Source: Flavobacteriales bacterium (GTDB lineage Bacteria > Bacteroidota > Bacteroidia > Flavobacteriales > Flavobacteriaceae). Taken from it: DNA of 64,000 nt. The notes beneath the pieces are model-generated. The model saw only the letters and a program-made list of their open reading frames with translations. It was not told the DNA's origin and did not search any database. A program made the position numbers and the translations under genes. The stretch covers positions 1 through 64,000 of the forward strand of contig QOQB01000005.1 of assembly GCA_003331305.1 (NCBI GenBank), read 5' to 3'. Shown here piece after piece: positions 44,074 to 52,585 of this stretch. Position 1 is the first letter of the stretch. Every line of letters starts with the position of its first letter.

Positions 44074-44338
44074 CGAGCGATAGTTTAAATGTAGAATGTG
44101 GTTTGGTATCGTATATTGTAAGAAAAATCCTACAATCAAAAAACCTATGTTTTTAAGTTAATTCATCCTCTTTCAAGGTAGTTTAAGCTTTGTTTGGTTC
44201 GTTCACACCCAAATTGTATACGTTTTGCACCACTTGAAGAGCAATTTTGTGTTATAAATCAAATAAAACGCTAACCTGTAGCACTAAATTATTTTAGTAT
44301 AAATATAACAAATGTTATCATATTTAAAAAAATGATTA

Positions 44339-44346
44339 TAGATTTG
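44339..44346 (+). promoter_or_regulatory. Promoter -7 element of the truncated secretion-sorting gene
   Basis: TAGATTTG on the plus strand, 19 nt before the TTG start at 44366; no clear -33 element. The promoter appears intact even though the gene is truncated. Confidence 0.45.
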
Positions 44347-44365
44347 CCCCAATAACAGTACAACA

Positions 44366-44791
44366 TTGAAAAACATTTACTCCATTCTTACCGTAATTGT
44401 ATTACTAAGCCTTCCAGATGGTGCGTTTGCGCAATTAAAAATCAAGCGTGCCTCGCTTTCAACATCTGTCAAAAACGCCCAAGATATACAAATTGGAAAT
44501 TATAAAGTACAACAAAGTATTGGACATATGGGTATGATGGGTACTGTTATACATACTGAAAATGATGTATTAAGAGGATTCCTACTCCCTCACGACGCCG
44601 TAAGCACTGTAGTGCCACCAGCAGATTTTGATATGTACGTATATCCAAATCCGTTTGTGGACTATATCGATTTGTCTTTTAGCAAAGCGGTTACGGGCGA
44701 CATGAACGTGCAACTTGTTTCAGAATCACTTCAGAATCCATCCCCTTTGTCATTCCATCAAATCGGGACGCTTTTTTTTGGTAATGGCTAG
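44366..44791 (+). pseudogene. Truncated type IX secretion (Por sorting domain) protein
   Basis: The 141-residue frame starts at TTG with a signal peptide (KNIYSILTVIVLLSLPDGAFA), then a sequence typical of short secreted Bacteroidota proteins (IGNYKVQQSIGHMGMMGT, LRGFLLPHD) and the beginning of a type IX sorting domain (FDMYVYPNPFVDYIDLSFS). After DMNVQL, where the domain should continue for roughly 60 more residues, the sequence enters a dispersed-repeat copy (44712 on) and runs into the convergent trmD end, 42 bp overlapping. The sorting signal is therefore incomplete and the product unlikely to be secreted correctly. Confidence 0.75.
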
Positions 44792-45424
44792 CGCTTGTTC
44801 TTCTCGCCACGTATCCACTTTAGGAGTGTTTCCAGATGTAAGTATGTCAGGTACTTTATGTCCGTTATAGTCTGCAGGTCGGGTGTAAACAGGTGGTGCA
44901 AGCAGTCCATCTTGAAAGGAATCGGTTAGGGCAGAGGTTTCGTTACCCAATACGCCTGGTATCAACCTAATGATGCTATCGCAAAGCACAGCAGCGGCCA
45001 ATTCGCCACCAGAAAGCACATAGTCGCCAATGGAGACTTCGTGGGTTACAAACAAATCTCGCACCCGTTGATCTACGCCTTTGTAGTGTCCGCACAGGAC
45101 AATGATATTTTTTAATAGCGATAGCTGATTTGCCGTTCCTTGATTGAGCACATTACCGTCGGGAGTCATATAAATTACGGCATCGTAATCGCGCTCGGCT
45201 TTGAGTGCGCTAATGCATTTGTCAATGGGCGCAATCATCAGTACCATCCCTGCACCGCCTCCATAAGGGTAATCGTCTACTTGTTTGTAGGTATTGGTGG
45301 TGTAGTCCCGTAAGTTGTGGAAATACACGTCTACCAGCCCTGCGTCTTGTGCACGCTTCATAATAGAGCCGTCAAAAGGGCTTCGCATCAGGTCGGGAAC
45401 TACGCTTATGATATCTATCCGCAT
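44750..45424 (-). CDS. trmD: tRNA (guanine-N1)-methyltransferase
   Basis: Methylates G37 of tRNAs reading CNN-type codons, preventing frameshifts. The 224-residue SPOUT enzyme opens MRIDIISVVPDLM, has DYPYGGGAGMVLMI, the knot sequence IVLCGHYKGVDQRVR, and DYVLSGGELAAAVLCDSIIR. The ATG at 45424 is the family N-terminus; the open frame continues upstream only because the minisatellite at 45434-45570 has no stops in it. Its 3' end overlaps the truncated gene. Confidence 0.95.
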   Translation of the reverse strand: MRIDIISVVPDLMRSPFDGSIMKRAQDAGLVDVYFHNLRDYTTNTYKQVDDYPYGGGAGMVLMIAPIDKCISALKAERDYDAVIYMTPDGNVLNQGTANQLSLLKNIIVLCGHYKGVDQRVRDLFVTHEVSIGDYVLSGGELAAAVLCDSIIRLIPGVLGNETSALTDSFQDGLLAPPVYTRPADYNGHKVPDILTSGNTPKVDTWREEQALAITKKKRPDLME

Positions 45425-45433
45425 GGGGTAAAG

Positions 45434-45570
45434 ATAGGCAATAGTGGAATAGGCAATAGGCATAGTGGGATAGGCAATAGGCAATAGTGGGATAGGCAAT
45501 AGTGAATAGGCAATAGTGGGATAGGCAATAGTGAATAGGCAATAGTGGAATAGGGAATAGTGAATAGGCC
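45434..45570. repeat. Minisatellite directly upstream of trmD
   Basis: About 137 bp made of tandem variants of the units GGGATAGGCAATAGT and GAATAGGCAATAGT. Two exact 29-bp copies lie head to tail at 45489-45517 and 45518-45546; flanking units are degenerate. On the plus strand C is almost limited to the GGCAATAG core. It starts 9 bp upstream of the trmD start codon, so it occupies the trmD promoter and leader region. It is not CRISPR-like: units abut with no spacers. Confidence 0.9.
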
Positions 45571-45636
45571 GTAAAAACAATATTGATAAATGTCCAGCGA
45601 ACTATACAATTACCCTTAGTGTGTCAGTGAAAAAAA

Positions 45637-45740
45637 GGTGGTCAAAATTTTTGACCACCACCAAATTTTAAAATACGTCAAAGCTGAAGCACACCACAAA
45701 GTGAAAAAAGGAATAGCTGCCTACTCAAAAATGAATTAGA
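45637..45740 (+). pseudogene. Decayed remnant of an ORF6N-type gene
   Basis: Two blocks match the intact ORF6N gene that follows. The hairpin GTGGTCAAAATTTTTGACCAC (45638-45658) aligns without gaps to 46007-46027 (17 of 21), and the block around GAAGCACACCACAAAGTGAA (about 45680-45735) aligns to the 3' end of the gene near 46320-46366. The sequence between, about 290 bp in the intact gene, is missing, and frames are disrupted. It is best read as a duplicated copy reduced by deletion. Nothing else is visible in the 45571-45813 gap. Confidence 0.7.
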
Positions 45741-45813
45741 CTCCTTAAAAAGGAGTAAGTCCAACAATTTTTGTAATTTACAGGGATAGTTCATCGAGCC
45801 CAAATCTTAACAT

Positions 45814-46368
45814 ATGAAAATAAGTATCCAAAATATAGAATCCCTATTAATTACTTTTCAAAACAAGCAAGTACTGTTAGACAGAGATGTAGCGCAACTA
45901 TATGGTGTGCAAACCAAGCGTATTAATGAGGCAGTAAAAAATAACCCTGACAAATTTCCAGTTGAGTATTTGATAACACTGAGAACAAATGAGTGGAGTG
46001 TTTTGCGGTCGAAATTTTCGACCGCAAACTTTTCGAAAACAAGAGTACCTCCCAAAGCCTTTACCGAAAAAGGGCTTTATATGTTGGCCACCATTTTAAA
46101 AAGTAAACAAGCGACAGAAACCACCTTTTTGATTATCGAAACCTTTACCAAACTTCGTGCGTTGCAAAAAACGGTAGCTGCAGCAAGCTCCACCACAGGG
46201 AACAAAAAGAACAGCCTGCTTAAAAAAAGCGGTGAACTGATGGCCGACCTTCTAGATCACGACATGACGGAAACCGAATCGGAAACCACATTGGAGCTCA
46301 ATTTTGCGGTGTTAAAATTGAAGCACACCACAAAGCGAAAAAAGGAACAGTTGCCTATTCAAAAATGA
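45814..46368 (+). CDS. ORF6N domain-containing protein (phage-type DNA-binding domain)
   Basis: A 184-residue protein with an N-terminal ORF6N domain: IQNIESLLITFQNKQVLLDR, DVAQLYGVQTKRINEAVKNN and KFPVEYLITLRTNEW are the family blocks, and VPPKAFTEKGLYMLATIL ends it. ORF6N domains come from phage antirepressor/KilA-like proteins and are scattered in Bacteroidota chromosomes; a regulatory role is assumed only. The coding sequence contains a perfect hairpin at 46004-46030 encoding RSKFSTA. A decayed copy lies just upstream. Its last 14 bp overlap the convergent htrA-type gene. Confidence 0.85.
   Translation: MKISIQNIESLLITFQNKQVLLDRDVAQLYGVQTKRINEAVKNNPDKFPVEYLITLRTNEWSVLRSKFSTANFSKTRVPPKAFTEKGLYMLATILKSKQATETTFLIIETFTKLRALQKTVAAASSTTGNKKNSLLKKSGELMADLLDHDMTETESETTLELNFAVLKLKHTTKRKKEQLPIQK
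46004..46030. repeat. Long inverted repeat inside the ORF6N gene
   Basis: TTTGCGGTCGAAA, one unpaired T, and TTTCGACCGCAAA give 13-bp perfect arms within the coding sequence. The remnant upstream has a hairpin in the matching place whose four base differences all form two compensating pairs. Confidence 0.8.
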
Positions 46369-47749
46369 AGCGCATGCGCTCTTTGTCTTGATTCATAAAC
46401 TCCAACTCATAAATGCTGTCTTCGTCTAATTTTAGCACGTCTTCGGTTGTGGATATGTCTTTTCCGTTTACAGAAAGCAACACATCGCCTTCTTGCACAC
46501 CACGGCGGTATAAACGCCCGTTTTGTACAGCTGACACACGCACCCCTTCTTTGAGGTCTAGCTTTTTGGCTTCTTTTTTGGTGAGCTCACGCAGTCGCAT
46601 CCCGTAGTAACTTATAAAAGGTGTGCGTTTAAGTTCCACGGAAAGCATTTTTTCTTCGCCGTTGCGTAAAAAAGTCACGTTCACGCGTTCACCAGGTCGT
46701 TTTGAACCCAAATATCCAGTAAGGTCGGCGAACTTCCGTATTGGCGCGTCATTAACTTTCACAATCACGTCTCCCTCTTGCATTCCAGCTTCCTTAGCGC
46801 CCATGCTATCTTCGAGCCCCGCAACATAGAACCCTTCGGTTTCTTCAATGCCGAGTTCCTCGGCAATGCGCGCGTCAAGTCCATTTCCACTAACCCCCAA
46901 TAGTGCTTTTTGCACGTTGCCGAACTCTACAATATCCTCGTAGATTTTACGAGCGATGTTGCTGGGCACCGCAAACGAATACCCTATAAAAGTCCCCATA
47001 CCGTTACTAGAAATAGCGGTGTTGATTCCTATTAAATCGCCATCGAGGTTTACCAAAGCCCCTCCACTATTTCCAGAGTTCACAGCTGCATCGGTTTGAA
47101 TAAAAGATTGGCTTTTACTGTCGTAGGAGTTTAAGTCTCTAGATTTTGCACTAATAATTCCGGCAGTAACCGTAGAATTTAAGTTATAGGGATTACCTAC
47201 CGCCAATACCCATTCGCCAATTTTGGTCAGGTCTGAATCGGCAAAACGCACATACGGAAACAGTTGATCGCTATTAATGCGAAGTACAGCAATATCTGCA
47301 TTTGCATCTGTACCCACAAGTTCGGCTTCATACACTTTGTTGTCGTTGGTGGTTACTTCAATTTCGGTGGCGTCTTCAATAACGTGGTTGTTGGTAATGA
47401 TATAACCGTCTGGCGAAACAACAACCCCAGACCCCATACCGATTCTGGGATATTCACGTCTTGGGGAGTTATAAAAGTATTCCCAAATACTGTTGGGTTG
47501 GCGCGAGCTTCCGACACTTGTATTGGTAATGTGGACTACGGCATCGATGGTTTTTTCGGCCGCTACCGTAAAATCGGTACTCATGGCGCTGATGGTAGTT
47601 GGTGCTGTAAAATGGGTGTTTACCACCTGCGCAGGAGTAGGGTAGGCAGCTGAGTTGATGTCTTCTTTTTCTTGAGCTCGGTTAAATACCCAAAGGGCAA
47701 CAAATGCCGCAACGAAAGAAATAGCAGTGGTTTTTAGTATAGATTTCAT
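46355..47749 (-). CDS. HtrA/DegQ-type serine protease with two PDZ domains
   Basis: Periplasmic quality-control protease of 464 residues. An N-terminal membrane anchor/signal (ILKTTAISFVAAFVALWVF) is followed by the trypsin-like domain with catalytic His122 (ITNNHVIED), Asp152 (ANADIAVLR) and Ser228 (VNSGNSGGALVN), then PDZ1 (from about 285, EEAGMQEGDVIVKVND-like) and PDZ2 (to the end, RRGVQEGDVLLSVNGKDIST). It lies alone between convergent ORF6N and divergent dapF; no clear promoter element was found upstream. Confidence 0.94.
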   Translation of the reverse strand: MKSILKTTAISFVAAFVALWVFNRAQEKEDINSAAYPTPAQVVNTHFTAPTTISAMSTDFTVAAEKTIDAVVHITNTSVGSSRQPNSIWEYFYNSPRREYPRIGMGSGVVVSPDGYIITNNHVIEDATEIEVTTNDNKVYEAELVGTDANADIAVLRINSDQLFPYVRFADSDLTKIGEWVLAVGNPYNLNSTVTAGIISAKSRDLNSYDSKSQSFIQTDAAVNSGNSGGALVNLDGDLIGINTAISSNGMGTFIGYSFAVPSNIARKIYEDIVEFGNVQKALLGVSGNGLDARIAEELGIEETEGFYVAGLEDSMGAKEAGMQEGDVIVKVNDAPIRKFADLTGYLGSKRPGERVNVTFLRNGEEKMLSVELKRTPFISYYGMRLRELTKKEAKKLDLKEGVRVSAVQNGRLYRRGVQEGDVLLSVNGKDISTTEDVLKLDEDSIYELEFMNQDKERMRFIFE

Positions 47750-47936
47750 TTTTTTGATATTTAAGTTTTAACGCCACAAAACACACATATAGTGCGCTTT
47801 AGTTCTAAAAGTTAGCTGTCACAACAGGGCATTGCAAGTGATTATTTTCTGTTTCAATATCAAATGTAATGCAAGTTGTTGTGAGTTAAAAGTGCTTTAA
47901 CGCATTTTTAACAATAGCGCATCGTGGTAGAATAGC

Positions 47937-47944
47937 TATATTTG
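47937..47944 (+). promoter_or_regulatory. Promoter -7 element of dapF-mltG
   Basis: TATATTTG, ending 4 nt before the dapF ATG, which predicts a leaderless transcript for dapF-mltG. Confidence 0.55.
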
Positions 47945-47948
47945 CGCC

Positions 47949-48737
47949 ATGATTTTTTCGTTTGTGAAATATCAGGGTACTGGAAACGACTTTGTCCTTA
48001 TTGACAATAGAGATAAACAGTTTCCTATCGACAATTATGCTGCTGTAGCCCAAATCTGTCATCGAAATTTCGGCATTGGCGCCGATGGATTTATACTCAT
48101 TGAGTCCGACGACAGCTCTGATTTTTATATGCGTTACTTTAACGCTGATGGGCACGAGGGCAGTCTATGTGGGAATGGTTCTAGATGTGCCATACACTTT
48201 GCCAAATCGTTAGGTCTTACTTCAGATAAAGTTGTATTTCGCACTTCCGACGGCTTGCACAAAGCTAATTTTATTGCCGATCAAGTTGCGTTGGAATTGC
48301 ATTCGGTATCGCAGTGGGAAAAACGTGAAGATGCTATTTTTATTGACACGGGATCGCCGCATCATGTCATTTTTGTTTCTGATGTGGACGATGTTGACGT
48401 AGCAATCAAAGGAGCTGAAATTGCACATGGCGCTCCATATCTTTCTGATGGTACTAATGTAAATTTTGTGCAACAAATAGATGCGAATACGTTATATGTA
48501 AGAACGTTTGAACGTGGTGTAGAAGCAGAAACCCTTTCCTGTGGGACGGGGGTAACGGCGGCTGCTTTGGCGGCACATATTAACGGGCTTACAACAGCCC
48601 ATACTATTGAAATTAAAACCCGCGGAGGAGACTTAAATGTTTCTTTCTCATCTACCAAAAACGGTTATGAAGCTGTCGTTTTGCAAGGCCCCGCAACACC
48701 CGTATTTACAGGAAACTGGGAATTAAACCAATCATGA
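47949..48737 (+). CDS. dapF: Diaminopimelate epimerase
   Basis: Converts LL- to meso-diaminopimelate for lysine and peptidoglycan. The 262-residue protein has the two catalytic cysteines in SLCGNGSRCAIHFA and ETLSCGTGVTAAAL, and the N-terminal FVKYQGTGNDFVLIDN. It overlaps mltG by 4 nt (ATGA). dapA of the same pathway is at 57952 in this window but is not linked. Confidence 0.96.
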   Translation: MIFSFVKYQGTGNDFVLIDNRDKQFPIDNYAAVAQICHRNFGIGADGFILIESDDSSDFYMRYFNADGHEGSLCGNGSRCAIHFAKSLGLTSDKVVFRTSDGLHKANFIADQVALELHSVSQWEKREDAIFIDTGSPHHVIFVSDVDDVDVAIKGAEIAHGAPYLSDGTNVNFVQQIDANTLYVRTFERGVEAETLSCGTGVTAAALAAHINGLTTAHTIEIKTRGGDLNVSFSSTKNGYEAVVLQGPATPVFTGNWELNQS

Positions 48738-49768
48738 AGCAACGAATTTTAGTAGCCATAGCACTAATCGGCGTGCTTATAGGTGGAGCATTTGTGACAC
48801 ATTTTTACCGTGTGTTTTTTGCTAGCAATACGGCGTTTGAGACCGCTTCCAAAGAGGTGCTGATTCCATCCAAATACACGCAAAGAGCGGCATACGATAC
48901 GTTATCAAAAACAGTAAAACGAATCGATTTATTTCAGCAGGCTGCCACTCGAAAAGGGTATAGTCCTATTCCGGGACGCTTTATTTTTGAGAAGGGCATG
49001 AACAATAACGAGATGATTAATCGGTTACGTGCTGAAAACAAGCCATTAAAACTGACTTTTAATAACAAGCAAACGCTGATGCATTTGGCTGGGTTTGTAG
49101 CTAAAAAAATAGAGGCGGATAGCATTTCCATTGCCACTGCTTTTTCAGACACTACTTTTTTGCAGGAAATCGGATTTACTCCAGAAAATGTATTTTCAAT
49201 TTGTATTCCAAACACCTATGAGTTTTTTTGGAACACGAATGCACGGCAGTTTAGAGACAGGATGCTATTGGAATACAATCGTTTTTGGACACCAAAGCGC
49301 GAAGCTGCTCGAAGGAAAATGAAACTTGAACGCACCGAAGTAATTTCTTTAGCGGCCATAGTGCAACTAGAGTCATATCGTGTTGCCGAACGCCCAACCG
49401 TTGCGGGGGTTTACCTAAACCGAATTCGGAAGCGCATGCGTCTACAAGCCGACCCGACCATTATTTACGTATTAAAACGAAGAGCAAATGATTTTGATTT
49501 GGATATACGCCGGGTGCTCTACGAAGATTTAAAAATCAAGTCCCCGTATAATACATATAGAAACAGGGGGGTGCCTCCAGGCCCCATCACCATGCCTGAT
49601 GTTAGCGCCATAGACGCTGTGTTGTTTGCCGAAAAACATAAGTACCTTTATTTTGTTGCTGATCCCGATCGCACGGGCTATCATTTGTTTGCTACTACGC
49701 TCAGTCAGCACAACAAGAACAAAAAGAAATACACCACTTGGTTGCGTCAGCGTAATATCTACCGTTAA
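48734..49768 (+). CDS. mltG: Endolytic murein transglycosylase MltG
   Basis: Cleaves nascent glycan strands and sets their length. The 344-residue protein has one N-terminal membrane helix (ILVAIALIGVLIGGAFVTHF), a LysM-like region and the YceG catalytic domain with AAIVQLESYRVAERPTVAGV carrying the catalytic Glu and RLQADPTIIYV. It is translationally coupled to dapF, so both genes of the pair act on peptidoglycan. Its stop overlaps the convergent methyltransferase gene by 4 nt. Confidence 0.94.
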   Translation: MKQRILVAIALIGVLIGGAFVTHFYRVFFASNTAFETASKEVLIPSKYTQRAAYDTLSKTVKRIDLFQQAATRKGYSPIPGRFIFEKGMNNNEMINRLRAENKPLKLTFNNKQTLMHLAGFVAKKIEADSISIATAFSDTTFLQEIGFTPENVFSICIPNTYEFFWNTNARQFRDRMLLEYNRFWTPKREAARRKMKLERTEVISLAAIVQLESYRVAERPTVAGVYLNRIRKRMRLQADPTIIYVLKRRANDFDLDIRRVLYEDLKIKSPYNTYRNRGVPPGPITMPDVSAIDAVLFAEKHKYLYFVADPDRTGYHLFATTLSQHNKNKKKYTTWLRQRNIYR

Positions 49769-50484
49769 GACGCTAAAAATGAAAAAACGGCCGGACGTCG
49801 AAGTAAGTCCGCTTTGATTTTTTTCCAGTTTTCGGCAGCTTCCGTTCGTATAAATTCTGTTGTAAGCGTGAGATCACAAGCTATACTGAGTCTGGTTTCG
49901 GGTCGCAAACTCTTACATAATTCTTCCAATAGCGCATTGTTTCGGTAAGGCGTTTCAATAAACACTTGCGTCTGTTGAATTTCTTTGGATTTTTTTTCAA
50001 ATTGTTTAATCACTTTTTTGCGCTCAGCTTTATCGATGGGTAAATAGCCATTAAAAGCAAAAGATTGTCCGTTAAGTCCCGACGCCATCACAGCCAACAA
50101 TATAGAAGAGGGCCCCACAAGTGGGGTTACACGAATATGGTTTTGATGAGCTAGTGCCACCAAATCTGCGCCTGGATCTGCAATGCCAGGACAGCCGGCA
50201 TCTGTTATAAGTCCAACATTCTCGCCGTTTTGTAAAGGAACGAGCATCTCGTGAAGCGCTTCGGTTGTTGTGAATTTATTGAGCAAAAAAACGCCTATTG
50301 CGTTTTGGGGTACCGACGGACAAATACGCTTTACAAAAGCACGACCGGCTTTTTCTTTTTCAAACACAAAATAGCGAAGCGATTCAATTGTTTTTTTTAC
50401 TGACATGGGGACAACCTCCAACGGGGCTGTATCTCCCAATACGTTGGGAATTAAAAACAATCTGCCCTTTTTTGGGGTATCCAT
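49765..50484 (-). CDS. SAM-dependent methyltransferase, RsmI-like (tetrapyrrole methylase fold)
   Basis: A 239-residue protein of the tetrapyrrole methylase fold that includes RsmI, the 16S rRNA C1402 2'-O-methyltransferase. KGRLFLIPNVLGDTAPLEVV, NVGLITDAGCPGIADPGADL and TPLVGPSSILLAVMASGLNG are the SAM-binding blocks. Flavobacteria often encode both RsmI and this longer paralogue near dnaA; the exact target is not known. It follows the LMW phosphatase by 3 nt in the dnaA operon. Confidence 0.88.
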   Translation of the reverse strand: MDTPKKGRLFLIPNVLGDTAPLEVVPMSVKKTIESLRYFVFEKEKAGRAFVKRICPSVPQNAIGVFLLNKFTTTEALHEMLVPLQNGENVGLITDAGCPGIADPGADLVALAHQNHIRVTPLVGPSSILLAVMASGLNGQSFAFNGYLPIDKAERKKVIKQFEKKSKEIQQTQVFIETPYRNNALLEELCKSLRPETRLSIACDLTLTTEFIRTEAAENWKKIKADLLRRPAVFSFLAS

Positions 50485-50487
50485 AGA

Positions 50488-50937
50488 TTAATGTTTTGCT
50501 AACCATGCATTACAACACGAAGATACCAAATCAAATACAGTTTCAAAACCTTCCTCACCCCCGTAATAAGGGTCAGGAATATGTGTGGCATTATGGCCAC
50601 TTGCTGCAGTGAGTAGCTCAATTTTATTTCGTTGCGTTTGGGTGCTGCATAGCGCCAGGGCATCTCGTCGGTTTTGCTCATCCATGACCAGTATATGGTC
50701 AAAAGCATCCAAATCGTTCCGGGTCAGTTGTCGTGCTTTTTGTCCGCTGATATCCAAGCCATTTTTTGCTGCTACTGCGATACTACGACGGTCAGGACTA
50801 GCGCCCGTGTGGTAATTGGCTGTTCCGGCAGAGTCTACAATATACGTACTCGGGTGACTAAGGTGTCGGAAGATACCCTCAGCTAATGGTGATCGGCAGA
50901 TATTTCCTAAACACACCATAAGCACTTTGGTGGCCAT
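50488..50937 (-). CDS. Low-molecular-weight protein tyrosine phosphatase
   Basis: A 149-residue LMW-PTP. The phosphate loop VCLGNICRSPLAEG has Cys9-x5-Arg15, and the general acid Asp lies in ATHIPDPYYGGEEGF. Physiological targets are unknown. It starts 3 nt after dnaA, so it is co-transcribed with dnaA and the RsmI-like gene, an arrangement that recurs in flavobacteria. Confidence 0.93.
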   Translation of the reverse strand: MATKVLMVCLGNICRSPLAEGIFRHLSHPSTYIVDSAGTANYHTGASPDRRSIAVAAKNGLDISGQKARQLTRNDLDAFDHILVMDEQNRRDALALCSTQTQRNKIELLTAASGHNATHIPDPYYGGEEGFETVFDLVSSCCNAWLAKH

Positions 50938-50940
50938 GAT

Positions 50941-52368
50941 TTAGTGGGTGAGTTTTTTAACAAGGTCTTCCACATATTTGCGGAATTGCTTATCGGTAAA
51001 AGCCAAATTATCAACGGTTTTGCAGGCATGCAGTACGGTGGCGTGGTCGCGATGCCCAATTTTTGCACCAATACTAGCAAGAGATGCCTTTGTCATTTTT
51101 TTGGAAAAATACATGGCAAGCTGCCGCGCTTGTACAATATGCCGTTTGCGGGTTTTGGACTGAAGCGTGGTAACATCCATTTGGAAATATTCAGACACTA
51201 CTTTTTGTATATGGTCTATGGAAACTTCTCGCTTGGTGTTTTTTACAAATTTTTCCACTACTTGCCTAGCCAGGTCTATGGTTACTTCTTTTCGGTTAAA
51301 AGAAGATTGGGCAATTAATGAGATAATAGCGCCCTCAAGTTCTCGTACGTTGGTTTTTACAGACTTAGCTACAAAATCGATAATCTCCTCGGGAAGTTCA
51401 ACGCCGTCATGATATAGCTTGTTTTTGAGAATAGAAACACGGGTTTCGTAGTCGGGACGCATGAGTTCGGCCGATAACCCCCATTTAAAACGCGAAAGCA
51501 AGCGTTGCTCAATATCTTGCATATCAACAGGCGCCTTGTCGGAGGTTAGTATAACCTGCTTGCCATTTTGGTGCAAATGATTGAAAATATGGAAAAAGAC
51601 ATCTTGCGTACCAGACTTTCCAGAAAAGAATTGTACGTCGTCTATAATAAGAATATCCATAACTTGATAAAAATGGATAAAGTCGTTACGTGTGTTTTTC
51701 TTAACCGCTTCGATATATTGTTGGGTAAACTTTTCTGCAGAGATATAAAGTACTGTTTTTTCTGGATATTTATTTTTTATGTCTACTCCAATGGCATGCG
51801 CTAAATGTGTTTTTCCTAAGCCTACACCACCAAAAATTAAGAGGGGATTAAAGGATGTTCCACCGGGCTTGTTTGCCACGGCAATCCCCGCTGAGCGCGC
51901 AAGTCTATTAGCATCACCTTCAAGGAAATTTTCAAAATTGTAGCTTGGATTTAATTGCGATTCGACTTTTAAGTTTCGAATTCCAGGAATAACAAATGGG
52001 TTTTTAAGCTCAGGTGTTTGTGCGCGCATGGGTGCTTCAACGTCTTGTACCTTAATAAGTCCTTTATTTTGGCTAGGTATTTGCTCTGTAAAGGGTTTTC
52101 TGTTGCCGAAGGTGTTTTCCATTCGAATAACGTAAACAAGTCGGGCATTGGGTCCTAGCTCTTTAGTTAGCGCCACTTTTAAAATTTGAATATAATGCTC
52201 CTCTAGCCACTCATAAAAGAACTTACTCGGCACCTCAACGCTCAGCGCCTCACCATTGAGTTTTAGGGGTTTGATGGGTTCAAACCAAGTTCTAAATGCC
52301 TGATTTTGAATGTTATCCTGAACAAATGTCAAACAGCTATTCCAGATGCTTTGAGCGGTTTGTTCCAT
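50941..52368 (-). CDS. dnaA: Chromosomal replication initiator DnaA
   Basis: Initiates replication at oriC. The 475-residue protein has domain I (QSIWNSCLTFVQDNIQNQAF), a linker, the AAA+ domain III with Walker A IFGGVGLGKTHLAHAIG and Walker B LIIDDVQFFSGK, and domain IV with the DNA-binding signature GHRDHATVLHACKTV. It leads the operon dnaA-LMW phosphatase-RsmI-like. The upstream 52369-52585 region is AT-rich but has no TTATCCACA boxes, so it is not called as origin. No clear promoter element was found. Confidence 0.97.
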   Translation of the reverse strand: MEQTAQSIWNSCLTFVQDNIQNQAFRTWFEPIKPLKLNGEALSVEVPSKFFYEWLEEHYIQILKVALTKELGPNARLVYVIRMENTFGNRKPFTEQIPSQNKGLIKVQDVEAPMRAQTPELKNPFVIPGIRNLKVESQLNPSYNFENFLEGDANRLARSAGIAVANKPGGTSFNPLLIFGGVGLGKTHLAHAIGVDIKNKYPEKTVLYISAEKFTQQYIEAVKKNTRNDFIHFYQVMDILIIDDVQFFSGKSGTQDVFFHIFNHLHQNGKQVILTSDKAPVDMQDIEQRLLSRFKWGLSAELMRPDYETRVSILKNKLYHDGVELPEEIIDFVAKSVKTNVRELEGAIISLIAQSSFNRKEVTIDLARQVVEKFVKNTKREVSIDHIQKVVSEYFQMDVTTLQSKTRKRHIVQARQLAMYFSKKMTKASLASIGAKIGHRDHATVLHACKTVDNLAFTDKQFRKYVEDLVKKLTH

Positions 52369-52585
52369 TTTAAATTTTGATTGTTATTTGTTTTGTTATA
52401 CAAAAAAGGGGATGGTGGGAACCATTAGTATTGCTTTATTTGTACCGCACAAATATGTGTGTATTTTTTTTTAAAAAAAAGTTGTTTTGCTATTGAATTT
52501 TCAAAAAGTTTGTTGCATATTAATGACCGCCGTTGTACATCATTATTGACATAAACATTTTACATTAAGTAAGAAAAATACTACA

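Noticed and set aside
45434-45570. Regularly repeated units that could suggest a CRISPR array
   Set aside because: Units are directly adjacent without spacers, are degenerate, and no cas genes are near; it is a minisatellite.
45425-45580. N-terminal extension of TrmD by about 52 residues
   Set aside because: The extension is only translated minisatellite; the TrmD family starts at MRIDIISV, encoded by the ATG at 45424.
52369-52585. AT-rich gap upstream of dnaA as oriC
   Set aside because: No TTATCCACA-type DnaA boxes or clustered near-matches are visible; position alone is not enough. A GC-skew plot of the chromosome would decide.
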